Of a DNA stretch of 53,850 bases, positions 37,632 through 46,229 are shown piece after piece; positions within the stretch are counted from its first letter, which is position 1; every line of letters starts with the position of its first letter. Location: contig CATJWN010000076.1 of assembly GCA_949745595.1 (NCBI GenBank), positions 1-53,850 of the forward strand, read 5' to 3'. The notes beneath the pieces were generated by a model, which saw nothing but the letters and a program-made list of their open reading frames with translations, was not told the origin of the DNA and made no database searches. A program made the translations under genes and the position numbers. Source of the DNA: an uncultured Clostridia bacterium. GTDB taxonomy: Bacteria > Bacillota > Clostridia > TANB77 > CAG-508.

Positions 37632-37664
37632 GATAAAGCCTAATTAAAATTAAGCTTTATCTAT
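37630..37664 (-). terminator. Terminator overlapping the mrnC stop codon
   Basis: AGATAAAGC and its complement with an AT-rich loop, ending in a T-run and abutting the tRNA promoter. Confidence 0.65.
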
Positions 37665-38051
37665 ACACATTTCCAAAACTTCTGCTAATCGCTCATCTTG
37701 ATAGGTCAAATACAAATATCCTATCAAAGCTTCAAATGCTGTTGATTTAGCGTAATCTGCCACATTTGCATTCTTAGCTACGTGATGATTTTCTGTATTT
37801 CTACCTCTTCTTACAATTTCTTTTTCTTTATCAGTTAAGCTATCATATATTTTCTGTAATGTATCTGCTTGTGCTTTGGCTTTAACATACTTTATTGATT
37901 CTAAATGTAGCTTATGTGGCTTAGCATTTGAAAAATTTACTAAATTTGTTCTAACAAACATTTCATAAACGCTATCTCCTACATACGCCCAAACTAATGG
38001 CGAAAGCATATTTACTTCTTCTATTTTTTTACTTCTTTTAATAAATTCCAC
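37650..38051 (-). CDS. mrnC: Mini-ribonuclease III MrnC
   Basis: RNase III catalytic domain without a dsRNA-binding domain; matures the ends of 23S rRNA. Motifs: LSPLVWAYVGDSVYEMFVR (catalytic Asp), RRGRNTENHHVAKNANVADY, and STAFEALIGYLYL (catalytic Glu). 133 residues. GTG start after AGGAG. It follows rbgA. Confidence 0.93.
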   Translation of the reverse strand: MEFIKRSKKIEEVNMLSPLVWAYVGDSVYEMFVRTNLVNFSNAKPHKLHLESIKYVKAKAQADTLQKIYDSLTDKEKEIVRRGRNTENHHVAKNANVADYAKSTAFEALIGYLYLTYQDERLAEVLEMCIDKA

Positions 38052-38060
38052 TATTATCTC

Positions 38061-38936
38061 CTATGGTTTTTCTAAACTAATTCTTCCTATTTTGCAATTT
38101 CTAAAGTCATCTAATATAATTCTTGCTGTCTTTTCGTCATCTACATTTCCACCAGAAACTAATGCTCCCCTCTTCTTTCCTATTAATCTCATCAATTCAT
38201 AAGTTGGATTTGCGGTAGCTTTTATAGCATCATACTCTTCATCAGATATTTTATATCTTTCTTTCAAATTATTCAAATATTCTCTTTCTAAAATCTTTAA
38301 AAGCTCGAATGCAACTTCAACTCTTTCAATTAAGTCGTCCTTAATAGTACCAGTAAAAGCCAAATTTAAAGCTATCTCTTGACTCTCAAATTTTGGCCAT
38401 AAAACACCCGGTGTATCTAATAATTCTTGAGTTTTACTAATTCTTATCCATTGTTTTTGTTTAGTAACTCCTGGCCTATTTCCAACTTCCATAGTTGTTT
38501 TTTTAGAAATTCTATTTATGAAAGATGATTTCCCAACATTTGGTATACCTAGTATCATAACTCTAATTGTTTTATTTACTCTACCACGTGCTGCTTGCCT
38601 TTGTTTTTCTTCTTCCATTATCTCATCTATCTTCTTAACTACTTTATCTATCCCTTTTCCAGAATTAGAATCAGTAAGTAAAGTTGGAGCTTCTTTAGAA
38701 AGCTTGTCAAGCCACTTTTGATTTACTTTATCGTCAGATAAATCACTTTTATTAAGTAATATTATTCTCTTCTTATTCTTTGTTATTTCAGCTATGTCAG
38801 GGTTTCTACTAGCAACTGGTATTCTACTATCTAATAACTCAATAACTACATCTATTAATTTTAAATCCTCAATTATCTGGCGTCTTGCCTTTGCCATGTG
38901 TCCAGGATAAAAATTGATATTTAGTTTATTCTCCAT
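38061..38936 (-). CDS. rbgA: Ribosome biogenesis GTPase RbgA (YlqF)
   Basis: Circularly permuted GTPase needed for late 50S assembly. N-terminal NFYPGHMAKARRQIIEDL. Permuted G motifs in order: LLNKSDL (G4), LTDSNSGKG (G5), GIPNVGKSSFINRI (G1) and DTPGVLWP (G3). A C-terminal helical RNA-binding domain follows. About 291 residues from the ATG at 38936 (AAGGAG upstream). The start overlaps the end of the BRO-type pseudogene by 11 bases. Confidence 0.94.
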   Translation of the reverse strand: MENKLNINFYPGHMAKARRQIIEDLKLIDVVIELLDSRIPVASRNPDIAEITKNKKRIILLNKSDLSDDKVNQKWLDKLSKEAPTLLTDSNSGKGIDKVVKKIDEIMEEEKQRQAARGRVNKTIRVMILGIPNVGKSSFINRISKKTTMEVGNRPGVTKQKQWIRISKTQELLDTPGVLWPKFESQEIALNLAFTGTIKDDLIERVEVAFELLKILEREYLNNLKERYKISDEEYDAIKATANPTYELMRLIGKKRGALVSGGNVDDEKTARIILDDFRNCKIGRISLEKP

Positions 38937-39764
38937 TCTTATCTCCTTCTTTATTTTCAATCTTCTTTACTTCCTCTATGTATTTATAATTTAAGCTATT
39001 GCTTTTTGATATTGCAGACTTTTTCGTTTCTTTTTCATATAAATCTTTAGCACCTTTAGCAACTTCTCCACCTCTTTTAGCTAAATTCAAATTTTCTTTT
39101 AGTCCTTTAGGTTTTTCTTCTCTTGCGATATCTCTAGTTGCTATCTCTCCAATATTAGTAAGAGCAACCTCTATATCTGTCATAGTATCTCTTAAGGATT
39201 CCTTCCTAAGTCCCTTTAACTTTTTATATTCACTAGCCTTCATTCCTGACCAGCCTTTATATATTTCATTTGTTAAAAGTGCATATTCAATAGGTTTATT
39301 AATTCCGCCTCTTTTCCAAACATCAGTAAGTTTAAATCTATCTACAATTCCCGTTAATCTTGCTTTTATCCATTCATCAGTATAACCTTTATTGCGATAA
39401 TATTGTATGGCTCTGTTTACAGCTATTTCTGGATCAAATACTTCATCTATTCTTTCACTTCCAATATTTGCTAACCAAATTTTAAAGGGCTCTGCTTTTG
39501 GACTTGGTACTGATTCAATAAGTCTTAAAATTCCTTTTGTATCTAGCGCATCTCTTAATCTAATCTTTCCATCTGGTGCTAACATTTTCAACTGACTACA
39601 AAATGTAGTCACTTCACTGCCTTCTTTTTTTATCTATTTTTCAATACAGACCAATACTTTCTTGGTTCTTTGCTATCTGTTAATGCACTAATTACATCAA
39701 CTACGCTAAAATAATATTCTTCTTTTTCACTATCCCATATACTCCTTATTTCTTTATCTTCAAT
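38926..39764 (-). pseudogene. BRO-N/antirepressor-like protein gene, frameshifted and without a start
   Basis: Joined, this would be about 270 residues of the BRO-N type: IRSIWDSEKEEYYFSVVDVI, TDSKEPRKYWSVLKNR, then KKEGSEVTTFCSQLKMLAPD and a C-terminal half LRDTMTDIEVALTNIGE. Frame is lost at a run of seven T (plus strand 39625-39631), consistent with loss of one base in a Leu-Lys-Lys codon set. There is no CGG here. No ATG, GTG or TTG is open upstream, only ATT at 39764. So it differs from the CGG-type breaks and is probably decaying, or has sequence errors. Such proteins are of phage origin. Confidence 0.7.
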
Positions 39765-39780
39765 CCGTTATATTATATCA
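39765..39780 (-). promoter_or_regulatory. Shared -10 region element, copy 1
   Basis: Minus strand TGATATAATATAACGG includes a TATAAT -10 box just ahead of the BRO-type gene. The identical 16 bases occur at 42078-42093. Confidence 0.55.
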
Positions 39781-39842
39781 CATTCAACTTAATTAATAAA
39801 TCAAAAATGCCAAATATTAGATATTTAACACTTTTGCTTTTA

Positions 39843-40391
39843 CTATACTTTATATTCTTCAAAATAGTTTATTCCATACAATCTATGGATATCCTCAGTT
39901 CCCATCACAACAACTTTATTATTCTCTAAATCTAAAGCTTTTAATAAAGTGCCTACTGTATATCCCTCTTTTTCTAAATCTTCAGTATCAATTTCTAAAA
40001 AAGCTGGAATAGCAGGAAATTTATCAATATCAAAATCAATTCTTCCTAATTCATATGATATCCTTTTTGCTTTAACTTTACTAATAGGATCTAAGCCCAT
40101 CTCATGAAAAAAGTCCATTGTCTCTTTTAACCTACTAGTTTTAAATTTAATAACTTCTTTTAACTCTGGCTTACTTTGGTTAACATGCATTGTTACTTTG
40201 ATATTTCCTTCGTCAGTTACCCTTATTAACTTATCTTTTTTGTTTAAAAACAATCTATCAGAAGTATCTAGTGCAATTATAGTACGTACATCATCATATA
40301 CCTTTTTTGCCCTTATTTTATCTAAACTCCCCATTAACTTTTCAACATCTACATCTAAAACTTTTATTTCATGTTCCTTATATTCACTCAT
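39843..40391 (-). CDS. CYTH-domain protein
   Basis: 182 residues of the CYTH (adenylate cyclase class IV/thiamine triphosphatase) fold. The ExExK-like start is HEIKVLDVD. Beta strands carry charged pairs (KLIRVTDEGNIKVTMHV, KEVIKFKTSR, RISYELGRIDFDIDKF), and PAFLEIDTED is a typical late motif. It probably hydrolyses or binds a phosphorylated nucleotide or polyphosphate; the exact activity is unknown. ATG at 40391, AGGAG eight bases upstream. Follows two unknown genes in the same direction. Confidence 0.75.
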   Translation of the reverse strand: MSEYKEHEIKVLDVDVEKLMGSLDKIRAKKVYDDVRTIIALDTSDRLFLNKKDKLIRVTDEGNIKVTMHVNQSKPELKEVIKFKTSRLKETMDFFHEMGLDPISKVKAKRISYELGRIDFDIDKFPAIPAFLEIDTEDLEKEGYTVGTLLKALDLENNKVVVMGTEDIHRLYGINYFEEYKV

Positions 40392-40415
40392 CAATACTTC
40401 TCCTATCTATAAAGC

Positions 40416-41186
40416 CTATTCTCTTTCGATTCTTGATTTATCATCTTTCCTTTGTAGATAACTCTCAAGAGGAATATCTGTAATATCATACCCTGCGAAA
40501 AAACTTCTAATATTATCTTCATTGTCAGAATAATACCTAGACATTATTTGCCATAATAAATGTGATTCTCTTTTACTTTCTTTGGCATCAGTATCATATA
40601 AAAGTTTTCTCATACTATCCAAAGGCGTTTTACTAACAAAATAATCAATTATATTATATTTAGAAGACAATTGTGCTCCTGTTTCTTTATTTCTTAGAAC
40701 CATTACACTTATATCTTTAGGTGTAACACTTAAAGTAGTCCAAGAATTATAAAAAGTAAATTCAGAAGCCTCAACATTTTCTTCTTGCACATTATCAAGT
40801 CTCAAACAAACTCCTTCTCCTAAAAAGCTCCTCCAGTCTTCACTACTTCTAACTGCATTAATAACATCAATAATTCTTTTTTCACGTTCAATAGCCTTTT
40901 CTAAAGTTTCGCTTATTGGTAATCCTTGCTGTTGCTTCTTTTCAGCCATTTTCATAAATTTTCTATATGCATCAATATGTACATCTCCATAAATTCCCCT
41001 ATACTGTACAAATCTTTCGACCATCATAAAAAACATAGCAATTACGCCTTCATAACCTTCAGAATAAAATATTGCTTCTTTGTGGTCTCCTATTAAATTA
41101 CTTCTTTTCCCTTGCTGTGGAATTAGCCCAACACTCAAAATATTAGGCAAAAATTTATTATCAATCAAATGATAATTTGCAGGCAT
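40416..41186 (-). CDS. Hypothetical protein, possibly ADP-ribosyltransferase-like
   Basis: 256 residues, cytoplasmic. The N-terminus YHLIDNKFLPNILSVGLIPQ, followed by GKRSNLIGDHKEAIFYSEG, resembles the His and GL-P patterns of small ADP-ribosyltransferase or RNA phosphotransferase folds. This is a weak inference. Helical middle (ETLEKAIEREKRIIDVINAV), then beta strands with VCLRLDN and TFYNSWTTLSV. No catalytic Glu motif is obvious. Neighbours 39843 and 41217 run the same way. Confidence 0.5.
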   Translation of the reverse strand: MPANYHLIDNKFLPNILSVGLIPQQGKRSNLIGDHKEAIFYSEGYEGVIAMFFMMVERFVQYRGIYGDVHIDAYRKFMKMAEKKQQQGLPISETLEKAIEREKRIIDVINAVRSSEDWRSFLGEGVCLRLDNVQEENVEASEFTFYNSWTTLSVTPKDISVMVLRNKETGAQLSSKYNIIDYFVSKTPLDSMRKLLYDTDAKESKRESHLLWQIMSRYYSDNEDNIRSFFAGYDITDIPLESYLQRKDDKSRIERE

Positions 41187-41216
41187 ACTATTACCTTTCT
41201 AATCGTTTATTTATTA

Positions 41217-42053
41217 TTACAACTGCTCTCCATCTTGAATTCTGTCTTCTATGTCTAAGTATCTTGCAAGAGCACCTTCAAATCTTCTACTTCTTCCGTA
41301 GAACTTATTTCTCTCTATGTAATCCATCAATAATTCCACATTATATTCTTCATCTAATGGAAATACCTCACCATCACACTCTTTTATTATAGCTAATTCT
41401 TCTTTGTCTAAATCTCTATACAATGGTGGCACTCCAAAAGAAAATAAATGTACTGCGTCAAGTGGATCGATTTCATCTGCAGTTGGCTCTAAATCCTCAT
41501 AAGCAACAGCCATAGCCCTAATCTGCATAACATCCGCTAACATATGTCTTTCGCCATTTCGTTCCGAAATTCTTTGTATGTTAATCATATTTATTCTACT
41601 AGGCACTCTAGTAGAATAAATATAAAATTTACTACCATCTATCATTCTTTGCTCTAGCATTGAACTTACTTCTATACCGTCATCATCATATGTACTAATT
41701 GTGGTTGTTTCCGAATCATCACGATTTTTATCACATACAATTCTTTTAAGAGTCATATCGTTTTCATCAAAATAGTATTTGATACTAGTTACAAAATCAT
41801 TTTGATCTTTATTTTCAAGAATAACAAGGCTTCCATCTTTTACTACTACCAAAACAGAACTCAAGAAAGCAAGTCCTTGCTCTGAAAAAGCTTTAATTCC
41901 AGCCTTTCTCATCAAACTACTAATCTTCCATAAAATTGAATCAAATCTTGGATGTCCTGCAATTCTCTTTGAAAATTTTGTTTTTGACAAATACTCTCTT
42001 GCAAATTCCATATTTTGAGAATTTTCTAATTTCTTTCTCTCTAAATCACCCAT
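41217..42053 (-). CDS. Hypothetical acidic cytoplasmic protein
   Basis: 278 residues, no family recognised, no signal peptide. Helical N-terminus (NSQNMEFAREYLSKTKF). A central beta-rich part with SVLVVVKDGSLVILENKDQN and TTTISTYDDDGIEV. A C-terminal helical part LLMDYIERNKFYGRSRRFEG. Its promoter region carries the 16-base element also found at 39765. First gene of the three-gene group with 40416 and the CYTH gene. Confidence 0.6.
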   Translation of the reverse strand: MGDLERKKLENSQNMEFAREYLSKTKFSKRIAGHPRFDSILWKISSLMRKAGIKAFSEQGLAFLSSVLVVVKDGSLVILENKDQNDFVTSIKYYFDENDMTLKRIVCDKNRDDSETTTISTYDDDGIEVSSMLEQRMIDGSKFYIYSTRVPSRINMINIQRISERNGERHMLADVMQIRAMAVAYEDLEPTADEIDPLDAVHLFSFGVPPLYRDLDKEELAIIKECDGEVFPLDEEYNVELLMDYIERNKFYGRSRRFEGALARYLDIEDRIQDGEQL

Positions 42054-42077
42054 TTTATACCATTTCCTTTTCCTAAG

Positions 42078-42093
42078 CCGTTATATTATATCA
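42078..42093 (-). promoter_or_regulatory. Shared -10 region element, copy 2
   Basis: Minus strand TGATATAATATAACGG, identical to 39765-39780, about 25 bases upstream of the gene at 41217-42053. Confidence 0.6.
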
Positions 42094-42177
42094 TATATAC
42101 AGCTTTTAATAAAGTACAAAATCCTAAAAAATTGACAAATCGGCTTTTGTTCTAAAATGATAAATACACTTATATAA

Positions 42178-42202
42178 AAAAGAACTGATATAAAATCAGT
42201 TC
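42178..42202 (-). terminator. Terminator downstream of dxr
   Basis: Minus strand GAACTGAT, loop, ATCAGTTC followed by a T-run, immediately after the stop codon. Confidence 0.8.
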
Positions 42203-43348
42203 CTACATTTCCTCTACAAACTCTTTTGTTTTTTCTTTAATCTCTTTATCAAACTCTAAAATTTCATCTACAGTTTTAAGTTCTCTATACTCATACATAT
42301 CCATCATTCTTTCAATGCCTAATGGTATGTCTGTGTATTTTATCCTTCCTTCAAGGAAAGCCTCTACTAAAACTTCGTCCGCTGCATTTAAAATAACTTG
42401 ATAAGGATGACCTTTTTCTATAGCTTTATACGCTAGTTTCAAGCATTTGAATTTCTCTAAGTCTGGTTTCTCAAATTTTAAATCCACTACTTCAAATAAA
42501 TCTAACTTCTCAATATTATTAGCTAATCTATTTGGAAAGTTAAGTGCGTAAGCTATTGGAATTTGCATTGACTTTGGTCCTATGTTTGCCATTATAGTTC
42601 CATCTTTGTATTGCACCATAGAATGAACTAAACTCTTTCTATGAACTACTACTTCTATTTGACCAGGTTCAACATCAAAAAGCCACTTTGCCTCTATGAC
42701 TTCAAACCCTTTATTCATCATAGTTGAAGAATCAATTGTAACTTTCTTTCCCATATTCCAAGTTGGATGATTCAAAGCATCTACAACTGTAATTTTATCA
42801 GTAATTTCTTTATCAAAAAAAGGTCCTCCTGAAGCTGTAAGTAAAATTTTATCTATCGGATTACTGCTTTCTCCGTTTAAACATTGCATAATCGCACTAT
42901 GCTCGCTGTCAACTGTAAGAAGTTTAGCCCCACTTCTTTTAGCCTCGTTCATTATAAGCTCACCACCTGCAACTAAGACCTCTTTATTTGCAAGTGCAAC
43001 AGTTTTTCCATGCTTTATCATATTATAAGTTGGCTTTAAACCAGCAATACCTACTAAGGCCGAAACTGAAATATCAAAATCTACTAAATTAGATATTTCT
43101 TCCATTCCTTCATCACCATAGTATATATTAAGATTACTGTATTTTTCTTTTATTATATCTGCATTTTCCTTATCTATAATATATACATTTTTAGGTTTAA
43201 ACTCTTGTATCTGTTCTAATAATTTTTTTATGTTCTTACCAGCTACTAAAGTTACCACATTAAATAACTCTGGATTTTCTCTTATAACTTGTAATGTGCT
43301 ATCACCTATAGAACCAGTTGAACCAAAAATTGCTATACTTTTTGACAT
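42203..43348 (-). CDS. dxr: 1-deoxy-D-xylulose 5-phosphate reductoisomerase Dxr
   Basis: First committed step of the MEP pathway, making MEP with NADPH. N-terminal IFGSTGSIGDSTLQVIREN (nucleotide binding), ALANKEVLVAGGELI, DSEHSAIMQCL (metal site), LTASGGPF, and HPTWNMGKKVTIDSSTMMNKG then EVIEAKWLF. 381 residues. Preceded by a small membrane protein gene. It complements the ispDEF operon at 15.3-17.3 kb. Confidence 0.95.
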   Translation of the reverse strand: MSKSIAIFGSTGSIGDSTLQVIRENPELFNVVTLVAGKNIKKLLEQIQEFKPKNVYIIDKENADIIKEKYSNLNIYYGDEGMEEISNLVDFDISVSALVGIAGLKPTYNMIKHGKTVALANKEVLVAGGELIMNEAKRSGAKLLTVDSEHSAIMQCLNGESSNPIDKILLTASGGPFFDKEITDKITVVDALNHPTWNMGKKVTIDSSTMMNKGFEVIEAKWLFDVEPGQIEVVVHRKSLVHSMVQYKDGTIMANIGPKSMQIPIAYALNFPNRLANNIEKLDLFEVVDLKFEKPDLEKFKCLKLAYKAIEKGHPYQVILNAADEVLVEAFLEGRIKYTDIPLGIERMMDMYEYRELKTVDEILEFDKEIKEKTKEFVEEM

Positions 43349-43360
43349 ATAATCTCCTTA

Positions 43361-43831
43361 TTACAATCTATATTGATTTCTATCTGCCCTCTCATCAAAT
43401 TCTCTATCATATTTTTCATTAGTATAAAACCATCTTGTTTTCTTATCTGCTCCGAAATTTCCTCTATGCTTATTTAATAATACATCTAGGAAAGTAAATA
43501 ATGGAATTAAAACACCAATCATAAGACAAATAAGATCCGCCGAATTTACTACTGTATACCCTACTTCTTGGATGCTTTGGAAAGCCTCATAAAGTGAAGT
43601 TCCAAAATATGCACCATAAATCCCAAAATATGCAGCTGCACCAATTATATTTCTCTTAATTACAAGTAGAATGCAAGGTAACGTAGCAAAAAGCACAATA
43701 ATCTCTATGGTTTCATTAAGTGGTTGAGCAAAAAAATCTTTCTCCATTTGATAACAAATTGCTACTATGGCTCTAAAAACCCAAAAAATAATTCCTAAAA
43801 AAGTTAATAAATAACTAAATAATGTTGTCAT
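43361..43831 (-). CDS. Small polytopic membrane protein, unknown
   Basis: 156 residues with about four hydrophobic helices (LFSYLLTFLGIIFWVFRAIV, ETIEIIVLFATLPCILLVI, AAAYFGIYGAYFG, SADLICLMIGVLIPLFTFL). The C-terminal cytoplasmic tail is charged and ends in KYDREFDERADRNQYRL. No family recognised. Twelve bases upstream of dxr, so probably co-transcribed. Confidence 0.6.
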   Translation of the reverse strand: MTTLFSYLLTFLGIIFWVFRAIVAICYQMEKDFFAQPLNETIEIIVLFATLPCILLVIKRNIIGAAAYFGIYGAYFGTSLYEAFQSIQEVGYTVVNSADLICLMIGVLIPLFTFLDVLLNKHRGNFGADKKTRWFYTNEKYDREFDERADRNQYRL

Positions 43832-43901
43832 ATGTATATCCCTCCAAACATAATAATTTTATCATATAAAAATTTCCTTTTCAATAGAAAAAATACACAA
43901 T

Positions 43902-43925
43902 AAAAAGGCAGACTTTAAGCCTGCC
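43902..43925 (-). terminator. Terminator after the DUF1292 gene
   Basis: Minus strand GGCAGGCTTAAAGTCTGCC followed by TTTTT. Confidence 0.85.
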
Positions 43926-43937
43926 CTATAATTAAAA

Positions 43938-44258
43938 TTATTCACCATCTGTGAAGTTAAATTCATCTTTGAATTTATCTTTGAAAATCTCAAATACAGC
44001 ATTTAATACTGTTTCATCATCAACACTTACATATGACTCTTCATCTGTATCTGAATCTTCTAATTTTAGTATTACTACTTCACCATCGTCGTTTTCTCCA
44101 TCTTCGTCAATTGGTAATAATACAACATATTCTTCTGATTCATATTCTATTAAATCTAAAAATTCAAATCTTATTTCATTTCCATCTTCATCATTAAGAA
44201 CAACGATATTGCTTTCATCATCAATATATTCTGAATCTACCATGTTTTCATCATCCAT
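43938..44258 (-). CDS. yrzB: DUF1292 protein (YrzB family)
   Basis: 106 residues, strongly acidic. The core IVVLNDEDGNEIRFEFLDLIEYESEEYVVLL (cut here as NEIRFEFLDLIEYESEEY) and DGEVVILKLEDSD is the YrzB/DUF1292 pattern. ATG at 44258 is preceded by GGAG. Third gene of the ireB-ruvX-yrzB order that is conserved across Firmicutes. Function not established. Confidence 0.85.
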   Translation of the reverse strand: MDDENMVDSEYIDDESNIVVLNDEDGNEIRFEFLDLIEYESEEYVVLLPIDEDGENDDGEVVILKLEDSDTDEESYVSVDDETVLNAVFEIFKDKFKDEFNFTDGE

Positions 44259-44369
44259 CTTAAGTTCTCCTTTCAAAATTAAAAATAAATCTTTTGACTA
44301 CAAACATCATATACTATACCAAAAGTTTTTTCAATACATTTTTTACATTTTTTTGCTAATTTTTTCAAA

Positions 44370-44786
44370 TTATTTGTTTTTATTCATATAAGTTTCTAGT
44401 ATGTATACCGCAGATATAGTATCTACAATTCCACGCTTTTTATGTTTGTTTATATCTAAAAAATTCATAGTCTTATGCGCAGCCACTGTAGTAAGCCTCT
44501 CGTCAATTGTCTCTATTTTAATTTTATTATACTTGCATTTTAATTTATGTAAAAATTTCTCTGTAACCTCTGCTCTAATAGTCTTCGTTCCATCCATATT
44601 AAAAGGCATGCCAACAACAATAGTACCAATTTCATATTGATCCATTATCTCGTCAAGCCTTCTTAATACAAATTTATCATTACCATTATGCGTAATAGTT
44701 TCTAATCCTTGCGCAGTAAAACCAAGTGGGTCTGTAATTGCAAGTCCCACTCGGCTATCTCCATAATCTATACCCAAAATTCGCAT
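44370..44786 (-). CDS. ruvX: RuvX/YqgF-family resolvase
   Basis: RNase H-fold protein implicated in Holliday junction resolution or 16S rRNA processing. MRILGIDYGDSRVGLAITDP with the first catalytic Asp, TIVVGMPFNMDGT, ETIDERLTTVAAHK and RGIVDTISAVYILE with the last Asp. 138 residues, normal. Between ireB and yrzB. Confidence 0.94.
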   Translation of the reverse strand: MRILGIDYGDSRVGLAITDPLGFTAQGLETITHNGNDKFVLRRLDEIMDQYEIGTIVVGMPFNMDGTKTIRAEVTEKFLHKLKCKYNKIKIETIDERLTTVAAHKTMNFLDINKHKKRGIVDTISAVYILETYMNKNK

Positions 44787-44789
44787 AAA

Positions 44790-45044
44790 TTAATCTTCCA
44801 ATCCTATATAATATTTAACCATTTTTTCTAGGAGTTCATCTCTCTCAATCAATCTAATAAGATTTCTTGCATCATTATGGCTAGTTATATAAGTTGGATC
44901 ACCAGATAATATATATCCAACAATTTGATTTATAGGGTTATACCCCTTTTCTACTAAAGCTTGATAAACTTCCTTTAGTATTTCCTTAGCTCTAATGCTC
45001 TTGTCTTTTTCTACTTTAAAACTCATTGTTTTATCAATAGCCAT
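44790..45044 (-). CDS. ireB: IreB family regulatory phosphoprotein
   Basis: 84 residues. [20 protein letters not shown], then [20 protein letters not shown] and [20 protein letters not shown] are the DUF965/IreB signature. In Enterococcus IreB is phosphorylated by the Ser/Thr kinase IreK at threonines near the N-terminus. T6 is in the right place here. Three bases upstream of ruvX. Confidence 0.94.
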   Translation of the reverse strand: MAIDKTMSFKVEKDKSIRAKEILKEVYQALVEKGYNPINQIVGYILSGDPTYITSHNDARNLIRLIERDELLEKMVKYYIGLED

Positions 45045-45067
45045 TTAATAATCCCTCCTACTTTCTT

Positions 45068-46213
45068 TTAAATATAATTTATTTGATTTTCTTCTTTCTC
45101 AGCTGTATCTAAATATTCTTCTAACTTCTGAGTAAGAAGTTCTAATCCTGTTCCTTTGTAATATGTAGATACTACAAAATTAATTTTTGGTGAAGCCTCT
45201 TTTTGAGGTTTTACCTCTTTTACTCTAACACGTTTTCCTTTAACTTCACGTATTTTCTCAACAATTTCTTCTTCGTCAATAATAACTAATTCCTCTATTT
45301 CTGTTTTTACATCTGTTAAAAATTCTTCTAGCGAATCCTCTTCAACACCAGAAAATGCTATAACAAATTTAGGTCCCATATATCTAACAAATATATATTG
45401 TGAATTCATTCTCGCTTTTACTATATTACTTATTTCTGTAATTATGTCATTTCCCATTTGTCTACTTACAGTCTCATTAATTTCTTCTATGTTTGTTATT
45501 CTAAACATTGCAATTGCTGATGTTGGATACTGGTCTATCGTTCTTTTAGCTGCTCCATATAAGTATTCTGCTGAATGTAATCCTGTAAATTTATCAATTC
45601 TATCAATGTTCTCAATAGTATCTTGATAAGCTGTAGTTTGAAGTACTGATATAATATTGTCTTTTACTACATCAATAATAGTCGTATCAGTCTTATCAAA
45701 CGCATGCATTTGTCCACTTTCCATTATCCAATATCCAATATATATATTTTCTATATATAAAGGGAAAAACATTGCTGATTTTGCTCTACCCATCTCAGTC
45801 TTCTGATATGGTAATTTTTCATTATCACTATCTATAGTAACATATTTAGGTGTTGCTGTTGCTACACTATCTTGAAATATTTCTTCAGTATGCAAATTCG
45901 ATAAAACCTCATGATGCTTTTCGTCAACATTAGAAGCTTTAACTACATATTCTGCTCCATTAAAAACAACGATTGTAGAATACTTTATATTATATTTTTC
46001 TATTATGATTTCGTTAATCATTTTTAATTTTTGATCAACAGATTCTTCTTGTCCAGCAATTTTCATAAAATCTTGTAAAACACTAAGATTATTAATTCTA
46101 TCGTTTATATTATTATATGCTGCAATCTTTTTCTGTATATGAAAATTGTAGGCAATAAGAACCGCTATTGCTAGTATTAATATCGCTATTACTAATATTA
46201 CCAAGATATTCAC
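45068..46213 (-). CDS. Membrane-anchored GAF plus degenerate GGDEF protein
   Basis: 381 residues. One N-terminal transmembrane helix (NILVILVIAILILAIAVLIA). A GAF-like domain (about 45-190) with SAMFFPLYIENIYIGYWIME. A GGDEF-like domain (about 205-300) with DKFTGLHSAEYLYGAA. The active-site GGDEF is replaced by MGPKF, so no cyclase activity is expected. The tail is charged. Start taken as GTG 46213; a ribosome site is hard to see. Probably a sensor or scaffold linked to the acidic-repeat gene upstream. Confidence 0.7.
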   Translation of the reverse strand: MNILVILVIAILILAIAVLIAYNFHIQKKIAAYNNINDRINNLSVLQDFMKIAGQEESVDQKLKMINEIIIEKYNIKYSTIVVFNGAEYVVKASNVDEKHHEVLSNLHTEEIFQDSVATATPKYVTIDSDNEKLPYQKTEMGRAKSAMFFPLYIENIYIGYWIMESGQMHAFDKTDTTIIDVVKDNIISVLQTTAYQDTIENIDRIDKFTGLHSAEYLYGAAKRTIDQYPTSAIAMFRITNIEEINETVSRQMGNDIITEISNIVKARMNSQYIFVRYMGPKFVIAFSGVEEDSLEEFLTDVKTEIEELVIIDEEEIVEKIREVKGKRVRVKEVKPQKEASPKINFVVSTYYKGTGLELLTQKLEEYLDTAEKEENQINYI

Positions 46214-46229
46214 CTCTATATTCCGAATT

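Noticed and set aside
39765..39767. CGG before the BRO-type gene as another recoding site
   Set aside because: It follows an in-frame TAA and lies in the promoter-proximal element shared with 42078, so it is not translated.
38926..42093. Prophage or genomic island around the BRO-type gene
   Set aside because: No integrase, structural phage genes or attachment repeats; flanks are housekeeping genes with the same composition.
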